Assembly (NCBI GenBank): GCA_017517985.1
Contig: JAFWWX010000200.1
Span: forward strand, 1-24,188
Direction of reading: 5' to 3'
From: Clostridia bacterium
GTDB lineage: Bacteria > Bacillota_A > Clostridia > Oscillospirales > CAG-382
DNA: 24,188 nt
How positions within the stretch are numbered: position 1 is the first letter of the stretch; each line of letters starts with the position of its first letter. Below the pieces are notes generated by a model. It saw only the letters and a list, made by a program, of their open reading frames with translations. It searched no databases and was not told where the DNA came from. Shown here piece after piece: positions 7,686 through 14,954 of the stretch. The translations under genes and the position numbers were made by a program.

Positions 7686-9032
7686 ATGAATCGTATTTTA
7701 AAGCAATACAAAGTATCACCCTCGGTCTTGAAAGCAGACACAGAAAACGAAATTTGCATAAGTGCATACGACGGTAATTTCCTGTTTTTTGATGATGTTG
7801 AATATATAGTCACAGTATTTCCGCAGGATGTAAGTGATGTACCGAATACAGCGGAGAACAAACTGCGTGATTATAATAAAGCAAGAAGCAGTATGCGTGT
7901 AAAACCTGAAAAAGGCGTACTTAAATTTAAATATTTCTTCAAAGGCGAACAGATGTGGCGTATACACGTGTGTTCGACAGATTATGAAAAGCATCAGCCG
8001 GAAATATATAACCATTACCGTAACAATTGGAAAGGTTGTATACATTATCCCCAGGATGGTATACATATAAGTGTTTATTCCCTTTATGATGATTTGTACG
8101 GAAGAAGGGTACAAAAGGGTGACCTTCACGTTCATACAAATATGTCAGACGGAAGTGAAAGCCCGGAGTTTGTGTGTTCAAACTATCGAAAAGCGGGACG
8201 TGACTTTCTGGCAATAACAGACCATAATCTTTTTAATGTTTCAAAGGAAGTAGCGACAAAGCTTTCCTTTGCAAAGAATTTTACCATACTTCACGGAGAA
8301 GAAGTGCATAACGGTTACTGCGGTAATTTCCACATGGTGAATATCGGAGGAAATTACAGCGTTAACGATATTTATATAAACACTCCCGAAAAAGCAACAG
8401 AGGAAGCAAAGCTCCTTGAAGGAAGTGTAGATGTTCCGGAAAATGTTGATAAAAAAGAATATCTTGACAGAGTATGGCTGTACCGTGAAATAAAAAAGAG
8501 TGGGGGATATGCAATCTTTCCGCATCCTTTCTGGAATATTGGTTACAATCACGTTTCCTCAAAAATGACCTATGAGATTCTCAAGAACGGACTTTGCGAT
8601 GCTTTTGAAGTCCTGGGCGGTTGTACGCCTATGGGTAATAATTTACAGCTTGCTTTGTATAATGATGTAAGAGCAAGCGGACATTTGATTCCCATAGTAG
8701 GCTCGACCGACTCTCATACAGTTCTTTCCGGTGAGCATACAAACCAGTATACAATAGTGTTTGGTGATGATATACTTCAAAGTATATCTGAATTTTACAG
8801 TGTTGCGGTTGAATCCCGCGCAGGAGAAAACCAAAGGGTTTACGGTTCATACAGACTTTCCGCGTACGCACATTTTCTCATAAATAACTATTTCCCTGTA
8901 CACGATGAGCTCTGCTCCCTTTCAGGTATGCTTATGGAACAGTATCTGGTATATTCAAACCCGTGCAAAGCAGAAATAGAAAAGGCGGAAGATGCAATTT
9001 CGCAGTATAGAAAAGATTTCTTTGGATTTTAA
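7686..9032 (+). CDS. PHP-domain metal-dependent phosphoesterase-like protein
   Basis: A 448-residue protein. The PHP metal-binding set is visible: His148 and His150 in GDLHVHTNMSDG, Asp179/His180 in AITDHN, His203 and neighbouring Glu in HGEEVH, His280 in FPHPFWN, and Asp342/His344 in GSTDSHT. This places it with stand-alone PHP or CehA-like hydrolases, which use a trinuclear metal site to cleave phosphoesters or related bonds. The first ~140 residues form a separate beta-rich domain that I do not recognise. ATG at 7686 is preferred over the TTG at 7647 because AAAGGGG lies nine bases before it and 7647 falls in the preceding terminator. No signal peptide. No clear promoter was found; it may depend on read-through from the upstream unit. 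Substrate unknown. Confidence 0.85.
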   Translation: MNRILKQYKVSPSVLKADTENEICISAYDGNFLFFDDVEYIVTVFPQDVSDVPNTAENKLRDYNKARSSMRVKPEKGVLKFKYFFKGEQMWRIHVCSTDYEKHQPEIYNHYRNNWKGCIHYPQDGIHISVYSLYDDLYGRRVQKGDLHVHTNMSDGSESPEFVCSNYRKAGRDFLAITDHNLFNVSKEVATKLSFAKNFTILHGEEVHNGYCGNFHMVNIGGNYSVNDIYINTPEKATEEAKLLEGSVDVPENVDKKEYLDRVWLYREIKKSGGYAIFPHPFWNIGYNHVSSKMTYEILKNGLCDAFEVLGGCTPMGNNLQLALYNDVRASGHLIPIVGSTDSHTVLSGEHTNQYTIVFGDDILQSISEFYSVAVESRAGENQRVYGSYRLSAYAHFLINNYFPVHDELCSLSGMLMEQYLVYSNPCKAEIEKAEDAISQYRKDFFGF

Positions 9033-9060
9033 CAGACAAAGTATATTTAACATATAGATA

Positions 9061-9098
9061 AAACCCCCGAACTGTATTGCTTGTGCAGTTCGGGTTTT
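9061..9098 (+). terminator. intrinsic terminator after the PHP gene
   Basis: CCCGAACTG (9066-9074) pairs perfectly with CAGTTCGGG (9086-9094); flanking AAACC and TTTT extend the stem with one bulge, and T-rich sequence follows. Confidence 0.85.
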
Positions 9099-9130
9099 AA
9101 ATTTGTTTATATTTTCAATTGTATTTTTTT

Positions 9131-9166
9131 GTTATATTTTACTGTCGATTGCTCCCGAAATATAAC
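9131..9166. repeat. short inverted repeat in the spacer beside the MATE gene end
   Basis: GTTATATTT (9131-9139) and AAATATAAC (9158-9166) are perfect inverted copies 18 bases apart. No T-tract is suitably placed on either strand, so its role is unclear; it may mark the edge of the MATE segment or be chance in AT-rich DNA. Confidence 0.35.
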
Positions 9167-9167
9167 A

Positions 9168-9192
9168 AGAGCGGGGGATTTTCCTCCACTCT
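9168..9192 (-). terminator. probable terminator of the MATE gene
   Basis: AGAGCGGGGGA (9168-9178) pairs with TCCTCCACTCT (9182-9192), with one G-T and one mismatch, around a three-base loop. On the minus strand TTGTTATATTT follows, a broken T-tract, so efficiency may be moderate. Confidence 0.5.
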
Positions 9193-9229
9193 CATAAGTA
9201 TATTGTCATTAATCAAGATAATACATATT

Positions 9230-10576
9230 TTAAGATTGATTGCTTTTTTGATTACTTCTCATCGTCAAAGCCAAAAAAATAGTTACAATAGCACTTGCTG
9301 TTGAAGCAAAAAATGCTGTTAGAAAAACGCCGTTCAGTTGCCATATAGGCGTTAAGATAAAAAGAAATCCTATCGGGAACACAAGCGTACCAAATAACGA
9401 GGTAAGCAAGGAACGAACAGGTCGTTCAAGTGCCGTAAAGAAAGATGAAAAGCACATATCTACCCAACCCGTAATATACGAGAGTGAAAACAACTTCAAT
9501 CCAATTATGCTGACGGCTAAAAGACTAGTATCTTCTGGTTTTACAAACAAAGGAGCAACATATTCACCAACAAACATCATAAACAACAATGATGCCGCAG
9601 AAAGCACGATTGAGCCGAGAATGATGCGTTTGAAAATGGCTTTGACTTTGTTCATAAGTCCTGTGCCGTAGCAATAACTAATAGCAGGTTGAAGAGCATC
9701 ACACATACCGAACACAAGCATACCGATGATGCTATCAACATACATAATAACTGAAAATGCTGCTAATCCAGTTGTCCCGCCATATTTGAGAAGAAAGAAA
9801 TTATATGCGACCGACATAATTGATACCGAAATATTGCTAAAGAATTCACTGGAGCCGTTAGCAAGGATACGGAAGAATACAGATAAAGACACTTTGCCTT
9901 TAATATAGTACAAATCCATTCTTTTCCCACAGAATAACCACAGTGTGATAACGGAACCAAGCACCATAGCAACACAACTTGTAAAAGCGGCCGCCCAAAC
10001 ACCTTGCTTGAGAAAAACTATCAAAATCACGTCAAGTCCAATGTTAAGCACCTGTGTGCCTATTCCAAGCCACATACTAAGTTTTTCTTTTCCACATACA
10101 CGAAGGTAGTTATCGGTGGCGTGATATATCGGTATCAATGGCGAGAATATAGCATAAACACGAAGATATATGATAGCATACTCAATTGCTTGCTCGGTAG
10201 CACCAGGAGCAAGAAATCGTACAAACGATTCAGCGAAAGTCAAGCCAAACACACCGATAACACAAGACAATAGGAATATAAACTTGAGAGAATAGGTAAA
10301 GACACGTGATGCTTCCTCTCTGTTTTTTTCGCCGAGCAGTACAGATATTCTTACCGAAGCGCCAGTCGCAACCATATTAGAAAACGCGAATACAATCATA
10401 ATGACAGGCATTATCAAATTGACGGCGGCAAGTGCCCCTTCACCAATAAAACGACCAACGAACAATCCATCAGCAATCTGATAGAGCGCACCAAACGCCA
10501 TAGTTATCATAGATGGCACAGCACATCTAAAGAACAACTTTGTCGGAGATAACTTTTCGAAAATCTCAGAATCCAT
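9230..10576 (-). CDS. MATE-family multidrug/toxic-compound antiporter
   Basis: A 448-residue membrane protein with about twelve hydrophobic segments in two similar halves, as in MATE exporters driven by Na+ or H+ gradients. The N-terminal LFFRCAVPSMITMAFGALYQIADGLFVG-type stretch (residues about 15-42, with Pro and Asp conserved), FIGEGALAAVNL and the second-half AAFSVIMYVDSIIGMLVFG segments are typical of the MepA/NorM-like group. The ATG at 10576 lies five bases after AGGAGG. Its leader (10577-10722) holds a strong promoter, a short peptide and a terminator hairpin, so expression is probably inducible through attenuation. Substrates cannot be read from sequence. The regulated single-gene cassette and the flanking gene remnant suggest acquisition by transfer (inference). 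Confidence 0.92.
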   Translation of the reverse strand: MDSEIFEKLSPTKLFFRCAVPSMITMAFGALYQIADGLFVGRFIGEGALAAVNLIMPVIMIVFAFSNMVATGASVRISVLLGEKNREEASRVFTYSLKFIFLLSCVIGVFGLTFAESFVRFLAPGATEQAIEYAIIYLRVYAIFSPLIPIYHATDNYLRVCGKEKLSMWLGIGTQVLNIGLDVILIVFLKQGVWAAAFTSCVAMVLGSVITLWLFCGKRMDLYYIKGKVSLSVFFRILANGSSEFFSNISVSIMSVAYNFFLLKYGGTTGLAAFSVIMYVDSIIGMLVFGMCDALQPAISYCYGTGLMNKVKAIFKRIILGSIVLSAASLLFMMFVGEYVAPLFVKPEDTSLLAVSIIGLKLFSLSYITGWVDMCFSSFFTALERPVRSLLTSLFGTLVFPIGFLFILTPIWQLNGVFLTAFFASTASAIVTIFLALTMRSNQKSNQS

Positions 10577-10587
10577 ATAAACCTCCT

Positions 10588-10630
10588 AAAAATAAAAATA
10601 CTCGGTCATTACTTTTAAGTAATAACCGAG
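10588..10630 (-). terminator. attenuator hairpin in the MATE leader
   Basis: On the minus strand CTCGGTTATTAC (plus 10619-10630) pairs with GTAATGACCGAG (plus 10601-10612), twelve pairs including one G-U, with a six-base loop, followed by TATTTTTATTTTT (plus 10588-10600). It stands between promoter and coding start, directly before the AGGAGG site. A short competing hairpin, CGAG/CTCG (plus 10627-10638), would occupy the left arm. Confidence 0.82.
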
Positions 10631-10674
10631 CTCACTCGACATCTTATCTGACAGGCGGCCTGCAAGTTTGACAC
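10615..10674 (-). CDS. 19-residue regulatory leader peptide of the MATE gene
   Basis: GTG at 10674 encodes MSNLQAACQIRCRVSSVIT with TAA at 10615-10617. AGGGGA lies six bases upstream, an ideal spacing. The last five codons cover the left arm of the terminator hairpin and the stop codon lies in its loop, so a ribosome finishing or stalling on this frame would change whether the hairpin forms. This is the layout of ribosome-mediated attenuation known for resistance genes such as erm and bmrCD. The peptide itself is not one I can match with certainty. Confidence 0.65.
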   Translation of the reverse strand: MSNLQAACQIRCRVSSVIT

Positions 10675-10685
10675 TTACTATCCCC

Positions 10686-10699
10686 TACACTACGGTGTA
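10686..10699 (-). other. small hairpin early in the MATE leader RNA
   Basis: TACAC and GTGTA pair around a four-base loop (plus 10686-10699), just upstream of the leader-peptide ribosome site. It may help shape the leader or act as a transcriptional pause; function is inference. Confidence 0.35.
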
Positions 10700-10728
10700 C
10701 TGTCCTCCGATGACTTATTTTTTTATTT

Positions 10729-10757
10729 ATTATACCACAAGTTTATGAATAAATCAA
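10729..10757 (-). promoter_or_regulatory. strong promoter of the MATE leader
   Basis: On the minus strand TTGATT (plus 10752-10757), 17-base spacer, TATAAT (plus 10729-10734) preceded by TGG, an extended -10. Expected start is near 10722, giving a leader of about 146 bases. Confidence 0.8.
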
Positions 10758-10763
10758 TACCTC

Positions 10764-10792
10764 TTGAAATATTCATAACTTTATGATACAAT
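10764..10792 (+). promoter_or_regulatory. strong plus-strand promoter divergent from the MATE promoter
   Basis: TTGAAA (10764-10769), 17-base spacer, TACAAT (10787-10792) with an extended -10 (TGA before it). The two -35 boxes are six bases apart. No intact gene lies downstream before the terminator at 10963. Confidence 0.55.
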
Positions 10793-10802
10793 AAAAACGT
10801 AA

Positions 10803-10913
10803 TCAATAGCACCTAATGGCAAGATTTTCGTTCAACAATTACCGATTCGGTCAATGCTGACCGAGAAAAAGGTTGTAAAGACCAATATTAAGAGTGTCAA
10901 AGGGGCTATTTAG
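10803..10913 (+). pseudogene. possible remnant reading frame or small RNA unit beside the MATE leader
   Basis: A 36-codon frame without start codon or ribosome site reads as plausible protein (for example GKIFVQQLPIRSMLTEKK) and stops at TAG 10911-10913. It could be the tail of a gene lost by deletion. Alternatively the stretch is untranslated RNA: a perfect hairpin TCGGTCA/TGACCGA lies at 10847-10864, a promoter precedes it and a terminator at 10963-10990 follows. I do not recognise the peptide. Otherwise nothing coding is seen between the MATE leader and serA. Confidence 0.25.
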
Positions 10914-10962
10914 ACCTGTTGATTCGTAATGAATTGATGTAATTTTAGATTGATATAATAAT

Positions 10963-10990
10963 AAACCCACAGATTAATTTCTGTGGGTTT
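10963..10990. terminator. bidirectional terminator after serA
   Basis: AAACCCACAGA (10963-10973) pairs perfectly with TCTGTGGGTTT (10980-10990), six-base loop. On the minus strand TTTATTATTATATC follows, ending serC-serA; on the plus strand TTTTG follows, which could end transcripts from the 10764 promoter. Confidence 0.85.
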
Positions 10991-11015
10991 TGTATACTTT
11001 TAAATTAAAGAAGTC

Positions 11016-12179
11016 TTACTTTATAACCCTAACTCTCGCAACGCCATCAATAGCAGCAAGTTTTGCAACTGCAGTGTCGGAAATGTCGCCTGCGATTTCA
11101 ACAAGAGTATAAGCGTTGTCCTTCTTTGATGCATTTGCCATATTGATAATATTGATGTTTTCAGAAGCAATAACATCAGTAATCTGCTGGAGCATCGAGG
11201 GAACATTCTTGTTAAGAATTGCAATACGAACATTGCCTGTAGCAGGAAGACTTACATTGGGGTAGTTTACGGAGTTCTTGATATTACCAAGCTCGATAAA
11301 ATCACGAAGCTCAATTGCTGCCATAACAGCACAGTTGTCTTCGGATTCGGGAGTGGATGCACCAAGGTGAGGAATTGTAACAATTCCGGGAACACCAAGT
11401 ACATCTTCTGTGGGGAAGTCAACAACATAGGATGCAACCTTTCCTGTTTCAAGAGCTGCCTTGAGATCGTCAGCGTTAACAAGATCTGCTCTTGCGAGGT
11501 TGAGGATTCTTACTCCGTCTTTCATTGTTGCAATAGTGTTTGCATTTATCATACCCTTTGTTGTGGGAGTTGACGGAACGTGAATGGAGATGTAGTCGCA
11601 CTTTTCAAAGATTTCTTCGTTAGTAGCTCTCTTTACGCCCTTTGAAAGAGACCAAGCTGCTTCAACTGTAAGATAGGGGTCGCAGCCGTATACTTCCATA
11701 CCAAGGTCAAGTGCCGCATTTGCAAACATAGCACCGATTGCACCAAGACCGATAACGCCGAGCTTCTTGCCCATAATTTCGGGACCTACATAAGCGCTCT
11801 TGCCCTTTTCAACAGCCTTTGCAACATCTTCACCGCTTCCCTTTAAGCTTTGCGCCCAGTTGATACCGTCAACAATTTTACGGGAAGCAAGGAAAAGCGC
11901 ACATACAGCAAGTTCCTTAACAGCGTTTGCGTTTGCTCCGGGAGTGTTGAAAACTACAATACCAGCATCAGAGCACTTGTCAATCGGAATATTGTTTACA
12001 CCTGCACCTGCACGAGCGATAGCAACAAGCTTATCACCAAAGGTCATATCGTGCATAGCTGCAGAACGAACCATAATAGCATCGGGATTTTCTGCTTCAA
12101 GAGCAACATTGTATTTAGCATTGTCAAGAAGATCAGTACCGCAAGCGGCGATCTTGTTAAGCATCTGAATATTGTACAT
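11016..12179 (-). CDS. serA: D-3-phosphoglycerate dehydrogenase with ACT domain
   Basis: First step of serine synthesis: oxidises 3-phosphoglycerate to 3-phosphohydroxypyruvate with NAD. The 387 residues comprise a split substrate domain (about 1-95 and 285-310), the nucleotide-binding domain with GLGAIG (Gly144, 146, 149), and a C-terminal ACT domain (about 318-387) that in this family usually senses serine. The catalytic Arg230 (NLARADLVN), Glu258 (FPTEDVLG) and His271 (IPHLGAST) are present; the usual Arg-Gly-Gly reads Arg-Ala-Asp, as in many clostridial forms. GAAAGGAA precedes the ATG. It lies 92 bases downstream of serC, with a terminator-like hairpin in between, so expression may be partly reduced relative to serC. 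Confidence 0.96.
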   Translation of the reverse strand: MYNIQMLNKIAACGTDLLDNAKYNVALEAENPDAIMVRSAAMHDMTFGDKLVAIARAGAGVNNIPIDKCSDAGIVVFNTPGANANAVKELAVCALFLASRKIVDGINWAQSLKGSGEDVAKAVEKGKSAYVGPEIMGKKLGVIGLGAIGAMFANAALDLGMEVYGCDPYLTVEAAWSLSKGVKRATNEEIFEKCDYISIHVPSTPTTKGMINANTIATMKDGVRILNLARADLVNADDLKAALETGKVASYVVDFPTEDVLGVPGIVTIPHLGASTPESEDNCAVMAAIELRDFIELGNIKNSVNYPNVSLPATGNVRIAILNKNVPSMLQQITDVIASENINIINMANASKKDNAYTLVEIAGDISDTAVAKLAAIDGVARVRVIK

Positions 12180-12216
12180 AATGGAAAGTTCCTTTCGTTA
12201 ATTGTGATTATTAATT

Positions 12217-12250
12217 AAAAAAAGGCGTGAATATCGTGAATACCCACGCC
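12217..12250 (-). terminator. terminator-like hairpin between serC and serA
   Basis: On the minus strand GGCGTG (plus 12245-12250) pairs with CACGCC (plus 12224-12229), with further weak pairing inside, followed by seven T. It stands only 37 bases before serA, leaving no room for a clear separate promoter, so it probably gives partial termination. Confidence 0.7.
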
Positions 12251-12271
12251 CTTATGATTTTCGTCTTAAAT

Positions 12272-13351
12272 TTATGCGTTTTCAGCTTCAAACTTCTTCA
12301 TAAATTCAACAAGTGCAATAACTCCTTCGGTAGGCATTGCGTTGTAAATTGAAGCTCTCATACCGCCAACACTTCTGTGTCCCTTTACATTTACAAAGCC
12401 AGCTTCAGCTGCTTCCTTGCAGAACTTCTTGTCAAGGTCAGCATCACCTGTAACAAAGGTTACATTCATCATAGAGCGGTAGTCCTTTTCTGCAACAGCT
12501 TTGAAGAGTTTTGAGTTATCAAGGAAGTCATAAAGGATAGCAGCCTTCTTTTCATTGATTTCCTTCATCTTTTCAAGACCGCCAAGTTCCAGAACCCACT
12601 TGAATACAAGACCTGCAACATAGATAGCATAGCAGGGGGGAGTGTTGTACATAGAATCGTTGTCAGCCATTTCCTTCCAGTTGAGCATTGTGGGAGTATC
12701 TTCGCGCTGATTTCCGAGAAGATCTTCACGAACAATAACAACTGTAAGACCGGAGGGGCCCATATTCTTCTGCGCGCCTGCGTAGATAACGCCGAACTTT
12801 GTAACATCAACAGGTTCGGAGATGATGCAGGAGGACATATCGGCAACAAGTGTCACATCGCCTGTTTCGGGAACTTCGGGATACTTTGTACCGAAAATTG
12901 TGTTGTTGTAGCAAACGTGAACATAGTCTGCGTCGGGGCGAACCATATCCTTTGTAATCTTGGGGATATATGTAAAGTTCTTATCTTCAGAAGAAGCGAT
13001 AAGCTTAATGTCACCATACTTCTGTGCTTCCTTGTAAGCCTTCTTTGAGAACTGACCGGAAACAACATAGTCAGCCTTGCCGTTCTTTAAGAGATTGAGC
13101 GGAACGGAAGCGAACTGTGTTGATGCACCGCCCTGAAGGAAGAGCACCTTGTAGTTTTCGGGGATGTTCATAAGCTTGCGAAGATTAGCCTCTGCCTCTT
13201 TGATGATTGCTTCATAAACGGGAGTTCTGTGGCTCATCTCCATAACGGACATACCGCTTCCACCGAAATCTGTCATCTCAGATGCTGCCTTTTCAAGAAC
13301 GGAAAGGGGAAGCATGGAAGGGCCTGCTGAAAAATTATAAACTCTGCTCAT
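12272..13351 (-). CDS. serC: phosphoserine aminotransferase
   Basis: PLP-dependent aminotransferase converting 3-phosphohydroxypyruvate and glutamate to phosphoserine, second step of serine synthesis; in many bacteria it also serves pyridoxal phosphate synthesis. The 359 residues match the family. Visible marks are the N-terminal YNFSAGPSMLP, the SHRTPVYEAII segment, QGGAST (about 73-78) that binds cofactor phosphate, the Asp171 stretch LVADMSS, and the PLP lysine Lys195 in YAGAQKNMGPSG. GGAGG lies nine bases before the ATG. It is the first gene of the serC-serA unit, driven by a perfect consensus promoter about 100 bases upstream. No serB is linked. Confidence 0.97.
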   Translation of the reverse strand: MSRVYNFSAGPSMLPLSVLEKAASEMTDFGGSGMSVMEMSHRTPVYEAIIKEAEANLRKLMNIPENYKVLFLQGGASTQFASVPLNLLKNGKADYVVSGQFSKKAYKEAQKYGDIKLIASSEDKNFTYIPKITKDMVRPDADYVHVCYNNTIFGTKYPEVPETGDVTLVADMSSCIISEPVDVTKFGVIYAGAQKNMGPSGLTVVIVREDLLGNQREDTPTMLNWKEMADNDSMYNTPPCYAIYVAGLVFKWVLELGGLEKMKEINEKKAAILYDFLDNSKLFKAVAEKDYRSMMNVTFVTGDADLDKKFCKEAAEAGFVNVKGHRSVGGMRASIYNAMPTEGVIALVEFMKKFEAENA

Positions 13352-13418
13352 TGGTAAATACCTCCATATATGTGTTTGGTTTTGTTGTAGTAAAGTGATT
13401 TACAACTTAAACCTCTTT

Positions 13419-13445
13419 TAATAACTGATTGATTTTATTCAGTCA
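13419..13445 (-). other. 5'-UTR hairpin of serC
   Basis: TGACTGA and TCAGTTA (minus strand) can pair just after the expected transcript start. A second stem-loop, GTAAA/TTTAC, lies nearer the gene at about 13387-13401. No T-box specifier or T-box sequence is visible in the roughly 95-base leader, so a regulatory role is only possible. Confidence 0.3.
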
Positions 13446-13453
13446 ATGAAGGT

Positions 13454-13482
13454 ATTATACATCAGAAACATTTTTTTGTCAA
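13454..13482 (-). promoter_or_regulatory. consensus promoter of serC-serA
   Basis: On the minus strand TTGACA (plus 13477-13482), 17-base spacer, TATAAT (plus 13454-13459): both hexamers are perfect. Expected start is near 13447. Confidence 0.88.
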
Positions 13483-13756
13483 TAGAATCAGATATGCATA
13501 TGTTACTTTCTTGCATTGTGACAGCAAATTAACAATAGGAGTGGATAAAATTTGGCGATGTAGTACAAAACGAAACATAAAATTGATTAATAAATCGGTA
13601 TGCAATGTGTACTTTGAGTTCACTAGGATGGATTTGCTAAAATAATATATGGGTTTAATTGAATTGTTATAAAATGATAAAATAAGCGATTATCAACCAA
13701 TAGTACACAAATTACAAACAAGTTGCATTTGCCTTCCGCAAATGGATATTTATTAT
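13483..13756. other. AT-rich spacer between the serC promoter and the mnmA terminator
   Basis: I see no frame with a ribosome site, no tRNA-like cloverleaf, no repeat array and no mobile-element end in this stretch. It may contain a decayed gene, but nothing supports a call. Confidence 0.5.
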
Positions 13757-13758
13757 AT

Positions 13759-13784
13759 AAAAAAGGCAGACAAAACTGCCTGCC
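13759..13784 (-). terminator. intrinsic terminator after mnmA
   Basis: On the minus strand AGGCAG (plus 13776-13781) pairs with CTGCCT (plus 13764-13769) around a six-base loop, followed by TTTTTT, about 20 bases beyond the mnmA stop. Confidence 0.85.
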
Positions 13785-13805
13785 TTAAGAGTATTTGCTA
13801 CTGTG

Positions 13806-14888
13806 CTATATAAAACTATCAATGAAACCGCCGAACATAATTCTGTTGCCCGAATAGAAAACAGCCGACTGACCGGGAGTTGCAGCTCTGACCGACTCCG
13901 GAAATTTAACGGTACATACATCACCGTCTATTATAACCTTTGCCAATACCGCTTTTGCGGCATAACGGATTTTCACAGAAAGCTCGCCTTCGAATCTATC
14001 AGTCGGTGCAAGCCCTACGAAATTAAGCCCTGATACTTTAAGAGTATCTGAATACTCTTCACCGCTTCTGGCAAGATAAATACTGTTTTCCACGCTGTCA
14101 ATTCTTTTTACGAAAACCGGCTCCCCAAGTGCTATTCCAAGCCCCTTTCTCTGACCAACGGTGTAGTGGATAATTCCTTTGTGTTTTCCGCAAACTTTAC
14201 CGTCGGGAGAGATAAAGTCACCAGATGGAAATTTGCCGATTCGTCGTTCAATAAAATCGGCGTAGTTGTCATTTTTTTCTATAAAGCAAATATCAAGACT
14301 TTCCTTGCGGTTCGCTGCTGAAAGTGCATCTTTTTTTGCCGTATCAAAGTTTTCCGACTTTACAGTATTGCAAAGAGGGAAGATTATTCTTGAAAGCTGT
14401 GACTGGGTAAGATTCCAGAGCATATAACTCTGTTCCTTTTTTTCGTCAAGACCTGTTTCCACATAATATCTGCCTGTATCATTATCAAATCCAACACCGG
14501 CATAATGACCGGTTGCAATATTCTCGTAGCCGAGAATATCCGCACATTTTTCAAGGGAGGCGAATTTTACAAGTCTGTTGCAGACAACGCAAGGATTTGG
14601 TGTTCTGCCTTTTGAGTATTCACTTACGAAATTATTCTTTACAAGTGTGTCAAATAATCCGGCACAGCCGAATTTGTACAGTTTTATGTCATAGCTTTTA
14701 GCGCACTGAAAAGCACTTTTTATGTCATCATTTTCGTTCTCTGTATTTATGACCTCGACCGGTTTATCGTTGTCCGTGTTCTTCATATCAAGATAAACAC
14801 CTGCAACCGAATATCCGTCATTAAGTAATTTCTTTACACAAACAGCACTGTCAACACCACCGGAAAGTCCTACAAGAACATTTTTCAT
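13806..14888 (-). CDS. mnmA: tRNA-specific 2-thiouridylase
   Basis: Makes 2-thiouridine at the wobble position of tRNAs for Lys, Glu and Gln, using ATP and sulfur passed from a cysteine desulfurase. The 360 residues match the family. The PP-loop SGGVDS is residues 9-14. The catalytic cysteine pair is visible as Cys103 in NPCVVCNRLVKF and Cys201 in KESLDICFIEKND, and GHYA and HYTVGQRKGLG are further family marks; the C-terminal beta-barrel follows from about residue 280. GGAGGGAG precedes the ATG. It lies 66 bases downstream of the acyl-carrier-like gene on the same strand and probably shares its promoter. No cysteine desulfurase gene is linked. Confidence 0.95.
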   Translation of the reverse strand: MKNVLVGLSGGVDSAVCVKKLLNDGYSVAGVYLDMKNTDNDKPVEVINTENENDDIKSAFQCAKSYDIKLYKFGCAGLFDTLVKNNFVSEYSKGRTPNPCVVCNRLVKFASLEKCADILGYENIATGHYAGVGFDNDTGRYYVETGLDEKKEQSYMLWNLTQSQLSRIIFPLCNTVKSENFDTAKKDALSAANRKESLDICFIEKNDNYADFIERRIGKFPSGDFISPDGKVCGKHKGIIHYTVGQRKGLGIALGEPVFVKRIDSVENSIYLARSGEEYSDTLKVSGLNFVGLAPTDRFEGELSVKIRYAAKAVLAKVIIDGDVCTVKFPESVRAATPGQSAVFYSGNRIMFGGFIDSFI

Positions 14889-14954
14889 AAAATTCTCCCT
14901 CCTTTCAGGTGTTTATTATAATGTGATAGTTTATTTTATTTTTCTGATTGTCAA

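Noticed and set aside
10577..10722. Metabolite riboswitch of a known class in the MATE leader
   Set aside because: I see none of the conserved cores I can recall (guanidine, ZTP, preQ1, yybP-ykoY); the translated leader overlapping the terminator explains the layout better.
9220..10955. Direct repeats flanking the MATE segment as transposition marks
   Set aside because: TTTAAGATTGAT near 9230 and TTTTAGATTGAT near 10943 are similar but short and AT-rich, and no transposase or inverted ends accompany them.
11800..12168. Plus-strand open frame opposite serA
   Set aside because: Antisense shadow of a clearly coding serA; no ribosome site and no homology.
13352..13447. Serine T-box in the serC leader
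   Set aside because: The leader is only about 95 bases and shows neither the T-box sequence nor an antiterminator/terminator pair before the gene.
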